Shown: positions 1-5,810 of the stretch, piece after piece
How the letters are laid out: every line of letters starts with the position of its first letter
How positions within the stretch are numbered: position 1 is the stretch's first letter
NCBI GenBank assembly: GCA_021797295.1
Contig: JAKAAA010000055.1
Coordinates: forward strand, 1-7,318
From: Thermoplasmata archaeon
Lineage (GTDB): Archaea; Thermoplasmatota; Thermoplasmata; Thermoplasmatales; Thermoplasmataceae
Direction of reading: 5' to 3'
DNA length: 7,318 nt
Translations under genes and position numbers: made by a program
The notes under the pieces: generated by a model
Told to the model about the DNA's origin: nothing
Seen by the model: only the letters and a program-made list of their open reading frames with translations
Database searches by the model: none

Positions 1-10
1 TAACTATTTA

Positions 11-85
11 CGGGCTCGGTGGGATTTGGACCCACGATCACCGACTTAGAAGGACGGTGCCTTATCCATACTAGGCCACGAGCCC
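11..85 (-). tRNA. tRNA-Arg (anticodon UCU)
   Basis: Read on the minus strand this folds as a complete cloverleaf. The 7-bp acceptor stem is GGGCTCG/CGAGCCC with discriminator G at position 11. The D arm is GCCT/AGGC and its loop contains A14, G15 and G18G19. The anticodon loop CTTCTAA (52-46) carries TCT, which decodes the AGA arginine codon. The variable loop TGATC has 5 nt and gives a G15-C48 Levitt pair. The T stem GTGGG/CCCAC is perfect. No intron is seen and the 3' CCA is not encoded. There are two oddities: the anticodon stem CCGTC/GTCGG has a U-U mismatch at 30:40, and the T loop reads TCCAAAT, so position 55 is C instead of the almost invariant U. A TATA-like box lies about 25 bp upstream of the 5' end. 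The structure is clear; the identity follows from the anticodon. Confidence 0.93.
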
Positions 86-105
86 GCTTCCAATATTTTA
101 GGATA

Positions 106-113
106 TAATATAA
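106..113 (-). promoter_or_regulatory. TATA box of the tRNA-Arg gene
   Basis: The minus strand reads TTATATTA, with its centre about 24.5 bp upstream of the tRNA 5' end at position 85. This is the spacing expected for an archaeal TATA box with transcription starting at or next to the mature 5' end. The short region 86-176 therefore holds two divergent promoters. Confidence 0.55.
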
Positions 114-145
114 GTATTTCTATGACTGAATTCCAGTGGTGCAGA

Positions 146-153
146 TTTTTATA
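146..153 (+). promoter_or_regulatory. TATA box of the J-domain protein gene
   Basis: TTTTTATA is centred 27.5 bp before the ATG at 177. Transcription would then begin at or within a few bases of the start codon. No Shine-Dalgarno-like purine run precedes the ATG, which fits a leaderless mRNA and supports the chosen start. Confidence 0.55.
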
Positions 154-176
154 CTTCATTCAAATGACCGATTAAC

Positions 177-887
177 ATGGCTGTTCCAGATGATATACCA
201 TTTTCTGAATTCGGTAAACCGGAAAAAATTAAAAAAATTAACGGAACACTTTCTTTTGACAACGACCTTTACGGATTTCAGGGGAAAAAAGTATACCAGT
301 ATATATTCCTTTACTGGATTTCAGATGATTCAATAATCAACAATGGCAAAAAAACCGTGAAAATATCCGTAAACGGGAACCTGCTGCAGAGAAAGGTCCT
401 ATACAGGCAGAATGTTTTCGACAAATTCGGCGATACAAGATGGTCATTCAGGGTTGGAGAATCCATAAATAATGGTATAATACTGTGTTATTACCATAAC
501 AAAGAGGGAAAAAAATCCTTTGCACACATATTTATTGACCCGTCGTTGAAGAGAAAATCTGCAAGGGCTGTGCAGGAAACTTTAATAAACGCAGCTGAGA
601 AATACGGGATGGCAATAAGGGAAGGCTATGTATTTTATGAATATATTGACAGTGAAAATTACAGAGAATCCGAACCGAAGGAGAAAGAGAGTAGTGATAA
701 AGACCTATTCGGTATTCTTGAGATAGAGCCTACTGATAATCCAGAGATAATTAAAAATGCATATAGGAGAATGGCAAAGCTGTATCATCCCGATCTTACC
801 ACTCCTGAAAATGAGGAAGAATATTCTGAAAAAATGAAAAATATAAATTATGCTTATGAAAAATTATATAAGAGATATTATAGGTGA
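177..887 (+). CDS. J-domain (DnaJ-like) protein with unassigned N-terminal region
   Basis: This 236-residue protein has a J domain at its C-terminus (about residues 176-236). Helix I is near LFGILEI, a basic helix II (NAYRRMAKLY) leads into the HPD triad at 204-206, and helix III (KMKNINYAYEKL) and a short basic end follow. J domains stimulate the ATPase of an Hsp70 (DnaK) through the HPD loop, so a co-chaperone role is likely. There is no G/F linker, zinc-finger domain or C-terminal substrate domain, so this is not canonical DnaJ. Residues 1-160 form an unrecognised, beta-rich-looking region with many aromatics, joined to the J domain by an acidic, charged linker (160-175, ESEPKEKESS). There is no signal peptide or membrane segment, so it should be cytoplasmic. 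The start at 177 fits the TATA box 27 bp upstream. Its stop lies 1 nt from the stop of the convergent nuclease gene. The partner or substrate of the N-terminal region is unknown. Confidence 0.85.
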   Translation: MAVPDDIPFSEFGKPEKIKKINGTLSFDNDLYGFQGKKVYQYIFLYWISDDSIINNGKKTVKISVNGNLLQRKVLYRQNVFDKFGDTRWSFRVGESINNGIILCYYHNKEGKKSFAHIFIDPSLKRKSARAVQETLINAAEKYGMAIREGYVFYEYIDSENYRESEPKEKESSDKDLFGILEIEPTDNPEIIKNAYRRMAKLYHPDLTTPENEEEYSEKMKNINYAYEKLYKRYYR

Positions 888-888
888 A

Positions 889-2118
889 TTACTTGATCTC
901 AAATTCATGGCCGTTGAATGGCAGTATAAATTTGTATTCAGGTAACGATTCCTGAAGTTTTTCCCTCTGATCACCGTGGCATAATACAACGGTTTCCGGA
1001 TCAACTCCCTTTATGAATTTTACAAGGTCAGAATGGCCTGCATGTGCTGAAAGATCAAAGAAATCAATCTTCATTGCAGGTTTTATTGTTGCACCTGCTA
1101 TCTGTATTGTTCCGTTTTCTATTAAGCTCCTTCCGTTTGTGCCATCGACCTGGTATCCAGTAAGGAATATTGCAGATTTGGGATCTTCAGCGAATGCATC
1201 TATGTATCCAAGCACAGGTCCGCCGTCCAGCATACCAGATGTTGTTATAATGATGTCTGCCTCCTCTATTGCTTCCTTTCTCATCCTGTTATTCCTTACC
1301 TGTATTACACGGCCCATGGATTTTCTGAATAATTTCTGATCCTTTAAAAATCCAGGTGTGTCCATGTATATCCATGATATCTTGTTTCCCATTCCATCCA
1401 CATAAATTCTATAATCCATATCACGTAGGGTCATGATCATTTCCTGGGTCCTTCCTATGGCAAAGGTGGGTAAAATTACCCTCCCACCATTCTCTATGGT
1501 TTCCCTTATGCTGTCCTTGAGCCTCTGTATGACCTCATCACGATCCTCATGATCCCTTCCCGCATATGTGCTTTCCATTATCAGTATATCTGTTTTTACA
1601 GGCTTTGCACCGTATAAAAGATTTGTATCCCTTGTGTAAAGGTCTCCGGTAATCATAAATGATTTTGAATCCTGGAACCACCACATTGAGGATCCCGGTA
1701 TATGACCTGCACTGTGTGCCACTGCCGTCAGGTTATCCACCTGGAATGGCTGCTCGTATTTCGCTGTTACCATTGACTTGAAGAGGTTATCAACATCCTC
1801 CTCGTTGAACATCTTTGTGTAATTCTCCAGCCTCATGATTTTCAGCGAATCCATAAGTATAGGTTTTATACTATTAGCTGTCATTGCCGTGGCATGGAAA
1901 TTTGCCTCAAAGCTATGGTAATACACTGGAAGTGCACCTGTATGATCCAGATGCGCATGGGTCAGGAATATATCGTTCACCTTTTCAGGTGGCATTGGGT
2001 ATTCCGGTGGCTTTTCCGGCTCTATACCATAATCTATCATTATCTTGCTCTGCTTATCCTCTATCTTTATTGCTAGTCTTCCGACTTCTTCGGCTCCGCC
2101 GAGAAATTTTATTTTCAT
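889..2118 (-). CDS. beta-CASP metallo-beta-lactamase-fold ribonuclease (aCPSF2-like)
   Basis: This 409-residue protein is a zinc-dependent RNA-processing nuclease of the CPSF73/RNase J superfamily. The MBL motifs are HAHLDH at 54-59, H139 in SAGHIPGS, and D159 in ITGDLYTRD. The beta-CASP motifs are E182 (ESTY), H359 (SAHAGH) and H381 (CHGD). All catalytic and metal-binding positions are present, so it should be active. It lacks the N-terminal KH domains of aCPSF1 (the archaeal termination factor), and its length matches the shorter aCPSF2 group; aRNase J is the alternative. Members of the family act as endonucleases, 5'-3' exonucleases, or both, on mRNA in the cytoplasm. The ATG lies 6 nt after the stop of the MTA phosphorylase gene. 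A weak Shine-Dalgarno-like GTGAT (2128-2124) overlaps that stop with 5 nt spacing, so co-transcription with upstream genes is likely. Family assignment is firm; subgroup is less so. Confidence 0.9.
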   Translation of the reverse strand: MKIKFLGGAEEVGRLAIKIEDKQSKIMIDYGIEPEKPPEYPMPPEKVNDIFLTHAHLDHTGALPVYYHSFEANFHATAMTANSIKPILMDSLKIMRLENYTKMFNEEDVDNLFKSMVTAKYEQPFQVDNLTAVAHSAGHIPGSSMWWFQDSKSFMITGDLYTRDTNLLYGAKPVKTDILIMESTYAGRDHEDRDEVIQRLKDSIRETIENGGRVILPTFAIGRTQEMIMTLRDMDYRIYVDGMGNKISWIYMDTPGFLKDQKLFRKSMGRVIQVRNNRMRKEAIEEADIIITTSGMLDGGPVLGYIDAFAEDPKSAIFLTGYQVDGTNGRSLIENGTIQIAGATIKPAMKIDFFDLSAHAGHSDLVKFIKGVDPETVVLCHGDQREKLQESLPEYKFILPFNGHEFEIK

Positions 2119-2124
2119 TTTATA

Positions 2125-2898
2125 TCACGCTTTTGCATTTTCTAATCTCAAAGAACATTTGCAATTCCTTTGACCGTTAATTTGTGGAACTAAATTATAT
2201 AACATTTTGGATACCTTTTCCTCGCTTTCCTTCATAATCTGCATTACATCAGAGGCTTCCACTGCCTCATCCTTCCATGCATCATAATCTGTAACCGTTG
2301 CAAGCATGCCATAACACATTGACAGTTCAGCTGCCAGATTTATCTCTGGAACCAGTGTCATTCCGATTATATCTGCGAAATTTTTAAACATTTTTGATTC
2401 GGATCTTGTAGAAAATCTGGGCCCCTCTATGCAGAGGTAAGACCCACTTCTATGGACAGGATAAGATAATTTTTTACCTGTTTCATAGGCTTTTGTACTG
2501 ATATCGCTGCAGAATGGATCTGCCATGGATATATGGTAAACATCAGGACCATTGTAATATGTCAGTTCCCTGCGTTTTGTAAAATCTATAAACTGATCAG
2601 GTATGACTATATCACCGGGATGGTATGCCTCATTAAGTGAGCCAACCGCATTTAGTCCAATAATTCGCTCAACACCCAGTTTGTTCATTGCGAATATGTT
2701 TGCCTTATAATTTACCATATGTGGTGGGAAAGTATGTTTCTTTCCGTGTCTGGGCAAAAATGCAACCTCCACGCCATTTATCTCTCCGATTTCAACTGGA
2801 GCGGATGGCTCTCCGTAAGGTGTTTCAACATCAATTGTTTTCTTGCTTTCCATTATACTGTAAAGACCACTGCCTCCTATTATTCCTATGTATGTCAT
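2125..2898 (-). CDS. mtnP: S-methyl-5'-thioadenosine phosphorylase (MTAP)
   Basis: This 257-residue enzyme of the trimeric purine nucleoside phosphorylase family cleaves methylthioadenosine with phosphate to adenine and 5-methylthioribose-1-phosphate. It salvages the by-product of polyamine synthesis. Visible motifs are the phosphate-binding GGSG (8-11), PRHGKKH (49-55), the NYKAN segment (63-67), [17 protein letters not shown] (86-105), and [11 protein letters not shown] (158-168). The base-binding TDYDAW (203-208) has Asp where 6-oxopurine PNPs carry Asn, which favours 6-aminopurine or MTA substrates. A related methylthioinosine phosphorylase activity cannot be excluded. The tail carries a C246-K-C248 motif and there are further cysteines at 130, 156 and 195. 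CXC tails and several disulfides are known from hyperthermophilic archaeal MTAP/PNP enzymes. The gene is 44 nt downstream of the AsnB-like gene and 6 nt upstream of the nuclease gene. The start gives the correct MTAP N-terminus (IGIIGGSG). Confidence 0.9.
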   Translation of the reverse strand: MTYIGIIGGSGLYSIMESKKTIDVETPYGEPSAPVEIGEINGVEVAFLPRHGKKHTFPPHMVNYKANIFAMNKLGVERIIGLNAVGSLNEAYHPGDIVIPDQFIDFTKRRELTYYNGPDVYHISMADPFCSDISTKAYETGKKLSYPVHRSGSYLCIEGPRFSTRSESKMFKNFADIIGMTLVPEINLAAELSMCYGMLATVTDYDAWKDEAVEASDVMQIMKESEEKVSKMLYNLVPQINGQRNCKCSLRLENAKA

Positions 2899-2914
2899 TG
2901 TTTATCCCATTAGT

Positions 2915-2922
2915 TATATACT
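2915..2922 (-). promoter_or_regulatory. possible internal TATA box before MTAP
   Basis: The minus strand reads AGTATATA, centred about 20.5 bp before the MTAP ATG at 2898. This is slightly closer than the other boxes in the window (22-28 bp). It could give MTAP and the nuclease a promoter of their own inside the three-gene run, but the 44-nt gap is AT-rich and a chance match is plausible. Confidence 0.3.
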
Positions 2923-2942
2923 ACCATATCTCACAATAATAT

Positions 2943-3671
2943 TTATTCATTTCTAAATATTTTATCATCCTGCCTTAAAAGGAATTTATTAATGCCGGAA
3001 CCATACTGAGCTGCTGTTTTGTTCCTTGAATATATTTCATCTGGCATGTTTATCTTTTTTGCTATTTCACGTAGAATTATCTTATTTCTGGTATCCTTTA
3101 TATTGTCATCCCTTGTTATATTGTGCCTCATTCTGAGAATTCCTGGTGAAATATAGGGTGTAATAAGTTCCTTTCCGTAATATTCTGCCATTTTCTTCTC
3201 CCTGGGAAGCGTTACATTGAAAAGCCTGTTAAGGTATGTGTCATTTTTCAGTCTTACATTATCAATAAACCTGTGATAGCCGTAGAATATTTCATCTGCA
3301 CCCTGACCGGTCACAACATATTTCTCAGGTATGAAATCCATGAGTATGAAAAGGACAAGCTCATATCCCAGTTCCATTTTTGTGATTTTAGGATCAATTT
3401 CCTTTAACTGTGATATGTAACTCTGAATATCAATATCATCCAGTATTATTTTCTTTATGTGAATATTCAGAATCATTGATGCCTCATCGGCATTTTCTAT
3501 GTCCCTGGAATCAGAAAATCCCAGTGTATACGGTATGTATTTATAACCTGAAAGTCCCAGAAGAAGAGAGCTGTCAAGACCACCTGAATATGCAATGGCG
3601 CATGGAAGGTTCGCAGTCTTCTCAACTGCTGCCTTGAGCTCTTCATAAACATCTTCTACTATATTCTGCAT
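2943..3671 (-). CDS. stand-alone asparagine-synthase-like ATP-pyrophosphatase domain protein
   Basis: This 242-residue protein corresponds to the C-terminal synthetase domain of class-B asparagine synthetase. The PP-loop SGGLDSS is at 29-35, where ATP is bound and pyrophosphate released. TGQGADEIFYGYHRF (121-135) matches the SGEGSDELFGGY region. A later ITPYISPGI segment (170-178) and a KTAAQYGSGI motif (218-227) match the C-terminal part of the fold. The N-terminal class II glutaminase domain, which in AsnB begins with catalytic Cys2, is absent: the protein starts with MQNIVEDVYEEL and reaches the PP-loop by residue 29. It could therefore use free ammonia or another nucleophile to amidate an adenylated carboxylate, or borrow a separate glutaminase. 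The substrate is not evident and asparagine is only one option. The TATA box 26.5 bp upstream suggests a leaderless transcript. MTAP and the nuclease gene follow on the same strand. Confidence 0.8.
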   Translation of the reverse strand: MQNIVEDVYEELKAAVEKTANLPCAIAYSGGLDSSLLLGLSGYKYIPYTLGFSDSRDIENADEASMILNIHIKKIILDDIDIQSYISQLKEIDPKITKMELGYELVLFILMDFIPEKYVVTGQGADEIFYGYHRFIDNVRLKNDTYLNRLFNVTLPREKKMAEYYGKELITPYISPGILRMRHNITRDDNIKDTRNKIILREIAKKINMPDEIYSRNKTAAQYGSGINKFLLRQDDKIFRNE

Positions 3672-3692
3672 ATGTTTTATAATTTCTAAGGA

Positions 3693-3755
3693 TTATTTAA
3701 ACTTAAGGTTATAACCTCTAGTAGAAACTCCTGGGCAGAAGGTGATGTGCAGCAT
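3693..3755 (-). CDS. possible 20-codon small ORF upstream of the AsnB-like gene
   Basis: An ATG at 3755-3753 opens 20 codons (MLHITFCPGVSTRGYNLKFK) ending in TAA at 3693-3695. Its stop overlaps the proximal TATA box of the AsnB-like gene. The palindromic TTTATAAA at 3773-3780 is centred 21.5 bp upstream, so it could drive a leaderless transcript in this direction as well as the TPR gene in the other. The stretch 3715-3755 is about half G+C, richer than the AT-rich intergenic DNA nearby. A 20-codon ORF can easily arise by chance and no homology is recognised, so this is a weak candidate only. Confidence 0.15.
   Translation of the reverse strand: MLHITFCPGVSTRGYNLKFK
3694..3701 (-). promoter_or_regulatory. 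TATA box of the AsnB-like gene
   Basis: The minus strand reads TTTAAATA, centred 26.5 bp before the ATG at 3671. Transcription would start at or next to the start codon, giving a leaderless mRNA for the AsnB-like / MTAP / nuclease run. Confidence 0.6.
3706..3717. repeat. 12-bp perfect palindrome, possible operator
   Basis: AGGTTATAACCT is a perfect inverted repeat lying directly upstream of the AsnB-like gene's TATA box, where a BRE-overlapping or activator site would sit. A dimeric helix-turn-helix regulator could bind such a site. No second copy was noticed in the window, so function is inference. Confidence 0.25.
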
Positions 3756-3772
3756 ACAAAATTCAAATATTA

Positions 3773-3780
3773 TTTATAAA
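3773..3780 (+). promoter_or_regulatory. TATA box of the TPR protein gene
   Basis: TTTATAAA is centred 22.5 bp before the ATG at 3799. If the overlapping TATTTATA (3771-3778) is the real box, the spacing is 24.5 bp. No Shine-Dalgarno sequence is present, so a leaderless mRNA is expected. The same octamer precedes ribL at 5355-5362. Because TTTATAAA is self-complementary, it could also fire in the minus direction. Confidence 0.55.
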
Positions 3781-3798
3781 TCCGTAAAATAACTAGAT

Positions 3799-5301
3799 AT
3801 GTTCGGAATTAAAAAAAGCGATGAAGAATATTATGATCTCTCATTGAAAAGCTTTGAATCCGGAGAGTATGAAAAATCACTGGAATATATAAATATAGCA
3901 ATTAATATGAGACCATCAAATGGAAATTATCTATTTCACAAAATTGAAGTGCTTATTGAAATGGCTGATTATGAAGGGGCCCTGAGGGAACTTGATGTTA
4001 TGGAAAGCAGATACAAGAACAATCCAGCAATTTATTCACATAAAAGTTTCTGTTATTATTCAATAGAGGATTATGAAAACAGTATAAAATATGCTGACAT
4101 GGCAATAAAGATCGGTCCAGAGGATGATACACCTTACTTTACTAAGGCCATTTCACTGAAAAAACTTCAGCGTTTTGATGAGGCAAAGACTCTTCTGGAA
4201 ATATATTTAAAGACAAATATAACAGATTCAGATGCCCATTCAGAACTTGCCGACATTTACCTTCATGAAGACCAGAAAATGAAGTCACTGTCCGAGGCAA
4301 AGCTGGCCTTAAAATATGATAGGGGAAATCAGGATGCTTATAATATAATATTGGCAATATACATGTCCGGAGAAGAACCAGAGAAATACATAGAAACCAC
4401 TGCAGAGGCATTTGGAAATACGGCAGAATTTGGATATTTATATGCACTGAATGATTTTCTGAAGATGGTTGGACTGAATAACTCCGGAGAGGAGATATAC
4501 AGACAATTTATTAAATTCTATCCAGAAGTCAACGAATTTTATGATTTGCTAGCAGACATTCTAATTTCCCAGGGGAAAAAAGAGGAAGCCTACAGCACTT
4601 ACAAAAAAATACTTGAGAATGGCGATATTGATGCATATAAATTATGGTTTTATTTTTTATTAAAAAACAATGATTATGAACTCTTGGTAAAAGAGATAAA
4701 GAGATATGGGAAAGAAGATGCGGAAATACTCGCCTTGTTATACTTTGGACAGAGTTTTCTCAGAGATTATGATAATGCACTTAAAACTTCAGAAAAATTA
4801 TGCAATGAATATAGAAGCGAGGAGGCAAAGTTACTGTGTGCCACACAGTTAAATAATACAGGAAAACCAGATATTGCACTGACATACCTGGATTCGTGCA
4901 AATCCGTATATGATACTGAAAAAAATTATGAGTATTTTAGATCCTATCTGTACAGTAAAGACTATGAAAAATCTATGAAACATGCTAGGATTGTAGTAGA
5001 TTCTGGGGAGGAGGGCGATGTAATATCACTATTCTGCCAGCTTGTTGAAAATTCAGACAAGATCCAGATTTATAAATTTCTGGAATTTGAGCACGTTGAG
5101 GAGTTTAATGATGTATTTTCACTATTGAAATCAATAGCAAAGGGAATATATTCAAATTATGAAGAAGCTGTGAAGGACCTAAAAAACAAACAGTATTTAG
5201 ACTGCGAATACCTGAATTTAGTGAAGGAAGACTTTATTGGCAGGGCAAGAGAGTTTATTGAAAAATATACGGCTTCTGAATGCGCAGGTAATAAACAATA
5301 A
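3799..5301 (+). CDS. tetratricopeptide-repeat protein
   Basis: This 500-residue protein is made almost wholly of helical TPR-type repeats. The clearest units are about 9-42 (ending in a typical AINMRPSN), 43-76, 77-110 (AIKIGPEDD), 111-144 and 145-178. More degenerate repeats follow, for example about 245-276 (LLADILISQGKKEEAYSTYK) and 308-340. The last 120 residues are still helical but match the repeat poorly. TPR arrays are scaffolds for protein-protein contacts, so an adaptor or assembly role is likely; no catalytic motif is seen. There is no signal peptide or transmembrane segment, so it should be cytoplasmic. Composition is acidic with many Tyr, Glu and Lys, including four to five clustered aromatics per repeat region. 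It stands between divergent and tandem promoters and is probably transcribed alone, with ribL 83 nt downstream under its own TATA box. The specific partner is unknown. Confidence 0.85.
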   Translation: MFGIKKSDEEYYDLSLKSFESGEYEKSLEYINIAINMRPSNGNYLFHKIEVLIEMADYEGALRELDVMESRYKNNPAIYSHKSFCYYSIEDYENSIKYADMAIKIGPEDDTPYFTKAISLKKLQRFDEAKTLLEIYLKTNITDSDAHSELADIYLHEDQKMKSLSEAKLALKYDRGNQDAYNIILAIYMSGEEPEKYIETTAEAFGNTAEFGYLYALNDFLKMVGLNNSGEEIYRQFIKFYPEVNEFYDLLADILISQGKKEEAYSTYKKILENGDIDAYKLWFYFLLKNNDYELLVKEIKRYGKEDAEILALLYFGQSFLRDYDNALKTSEKLCNEYRSEEAKLLCATQLNNTGKPDIALTYLDSCKSVYDTEKNYEYFRSYLYSKDYEKSMKHARIVVDSGEEGDVISLFCQLVENSDKIQIYKFLEFEHVEEFNDVFSLLKSIAKGIYSNYEEAVKDLKNKQYLDCEYLNLVKEDFIGRAREFIEKYTASECAGNKQ

Positions 5302-5304
5302 CTA

Positions 5305-5322
5305 ATTTTATAAATATAAAAT
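5305..5322. repeat. AT-rich inverted repeat after the TPR gene
   Basis: ATTTTATA and TATAAAAT (8-bp arms) flank an AA centre immediately after the TPR stop codon. It contains a TTTATAAA octamer (5307-5314) identical to the TATA boxes of the TPR gene and ribL. It may be a second upstream promoter for ribL or simply AT-rich spacer; the hairpin would be too weak and too AT-rich to call a terminator. Confidence 0.25.
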
Positions 5323-5354
5323 CCATGCATTATGATGACATAACCATCGAATTA

Positions 5355-5362
5355 TTTATAAA
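5355..5362 (+). promoter_or_regulatory. TATA box of ribL
   Basis: TTTATAAA is centred 26.5 bp before the ATG at 5385, the spacing expected for transcription starting on the start codon. There is no upstream Shine-Dalgarno sequence, so ribL is probably leaderless and separately promoted from the TPR gene. Confidence 0.6.
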
Positions 5363-5384
5363 AGCCTAAGTATTTAACTTACTA

Positions 5385-5804
5385 ATGATAAAGGTGATGG
5401 CATCCGGGGTTTTTGATATTTTGCATTTAGGTCACGTACATTATCTAAAGGAATCAAGATCCTTCGGTGACTATCTTATTGTTGTTATAGCATCTGACTA
5501 TTACGCCGAAAAGCATGGGAAGGAGCTTATTTTCAATGAAAAGGAAAGAGCACAAATGGTGGCTGAGCTCAGGGTTGTTGATGAAGCTGTTATAGGCCAT
5601 AGCAATGAAAACATATTCCAGACAGTTGCCGAACAGAAACCAGATATTATTACGTTGGGCTATGATCAGAGATTCGACGATTCTTATATAGAAAGTGAAT
5701 GCAGAAAAATGGGCCTCAATACAAAGGTCAGAAGAGTATCTCCCTATAACGGTGTAATAAATAGCTCATCGAAGATAAGAAAGAAAATTTTAGAAACTAT
5801 GTAA
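5385..5804 (+). CDS. ribL: archaeal FAD synthetase RibL (FMN adenylyltransferase)
   Basis: This 139-residue protein belongs to the nucleotidyltransferase (cytidylyltransferase-like) superfamily and should convert FMN and ATP to FAD and pyrophosphate in the cytoplasm. The GVFDILHLGHVHYL segment (8-21) contains the HxGH nucleotide-binding motif at H14-L15-G16-H17. TLGYDQ (90-95) is typical of the archaeal RibL group. SSSKIRK (127-133) corresponds to the C-terminal ISSSxxR-type phosphate-binding motif. Full-length, with the usual compact single-domain size and no riboflavin-kinase domain, unlike bacterial bifunctional RibF. It has a single cysteine (C106). Close relatives include glycerol-3-phosphate and other nucleotidyltransferases, so the substrate is by family assignment. 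The start fits the TATA box 26.5 bp upstream. The stop is 6 nt from that of the convergent prefoldin gene. Confidence 0.85.
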   Translation: MIKVMASGVFDILHLGHVHYLKESRSFGDYLIVVIASDYYAEKHGKELIFNEKERAQMVAELRVVDEAVIGHSNENIFQTVAEQKPDIITLGYDQRFDDSYIESECRKMGLNTKVRRVSPYNGVINSSSKIRKKILETM

Positions 5805-5810
5805 TAAAAA

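Noticed and set aside
136..336. 66-codon plus-strand ORF overlapping the start of the J-domain gene
   Set aside because: It lies in another frame of the J-domain coding sequence, has low-complexity composition and no recognisable motif; the TATA box spacing fits 177 instead.
1013..1339. 108-codon plus-strand ORF inside the nuclease gene
   Set aside because: It is an antisense shadow of a gene whose catalytic motifs are all in the minus frame.
3745..3792. 15-codon plus-strand ORF after a GGTGAT run upstream of the TPR gene
   Set aside because: It is very short, ends before the real ATG at 3799, and overlaps the TPR TATA box, so it is most likely chance.
5325..5369. 14-codon ORF (MHYDDITIELFIKA) upstream of ribL
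   Set aside because: It is too short, ends across the ribL TATA box, and its spacing from the upstream TTTATAAA does not fit well.
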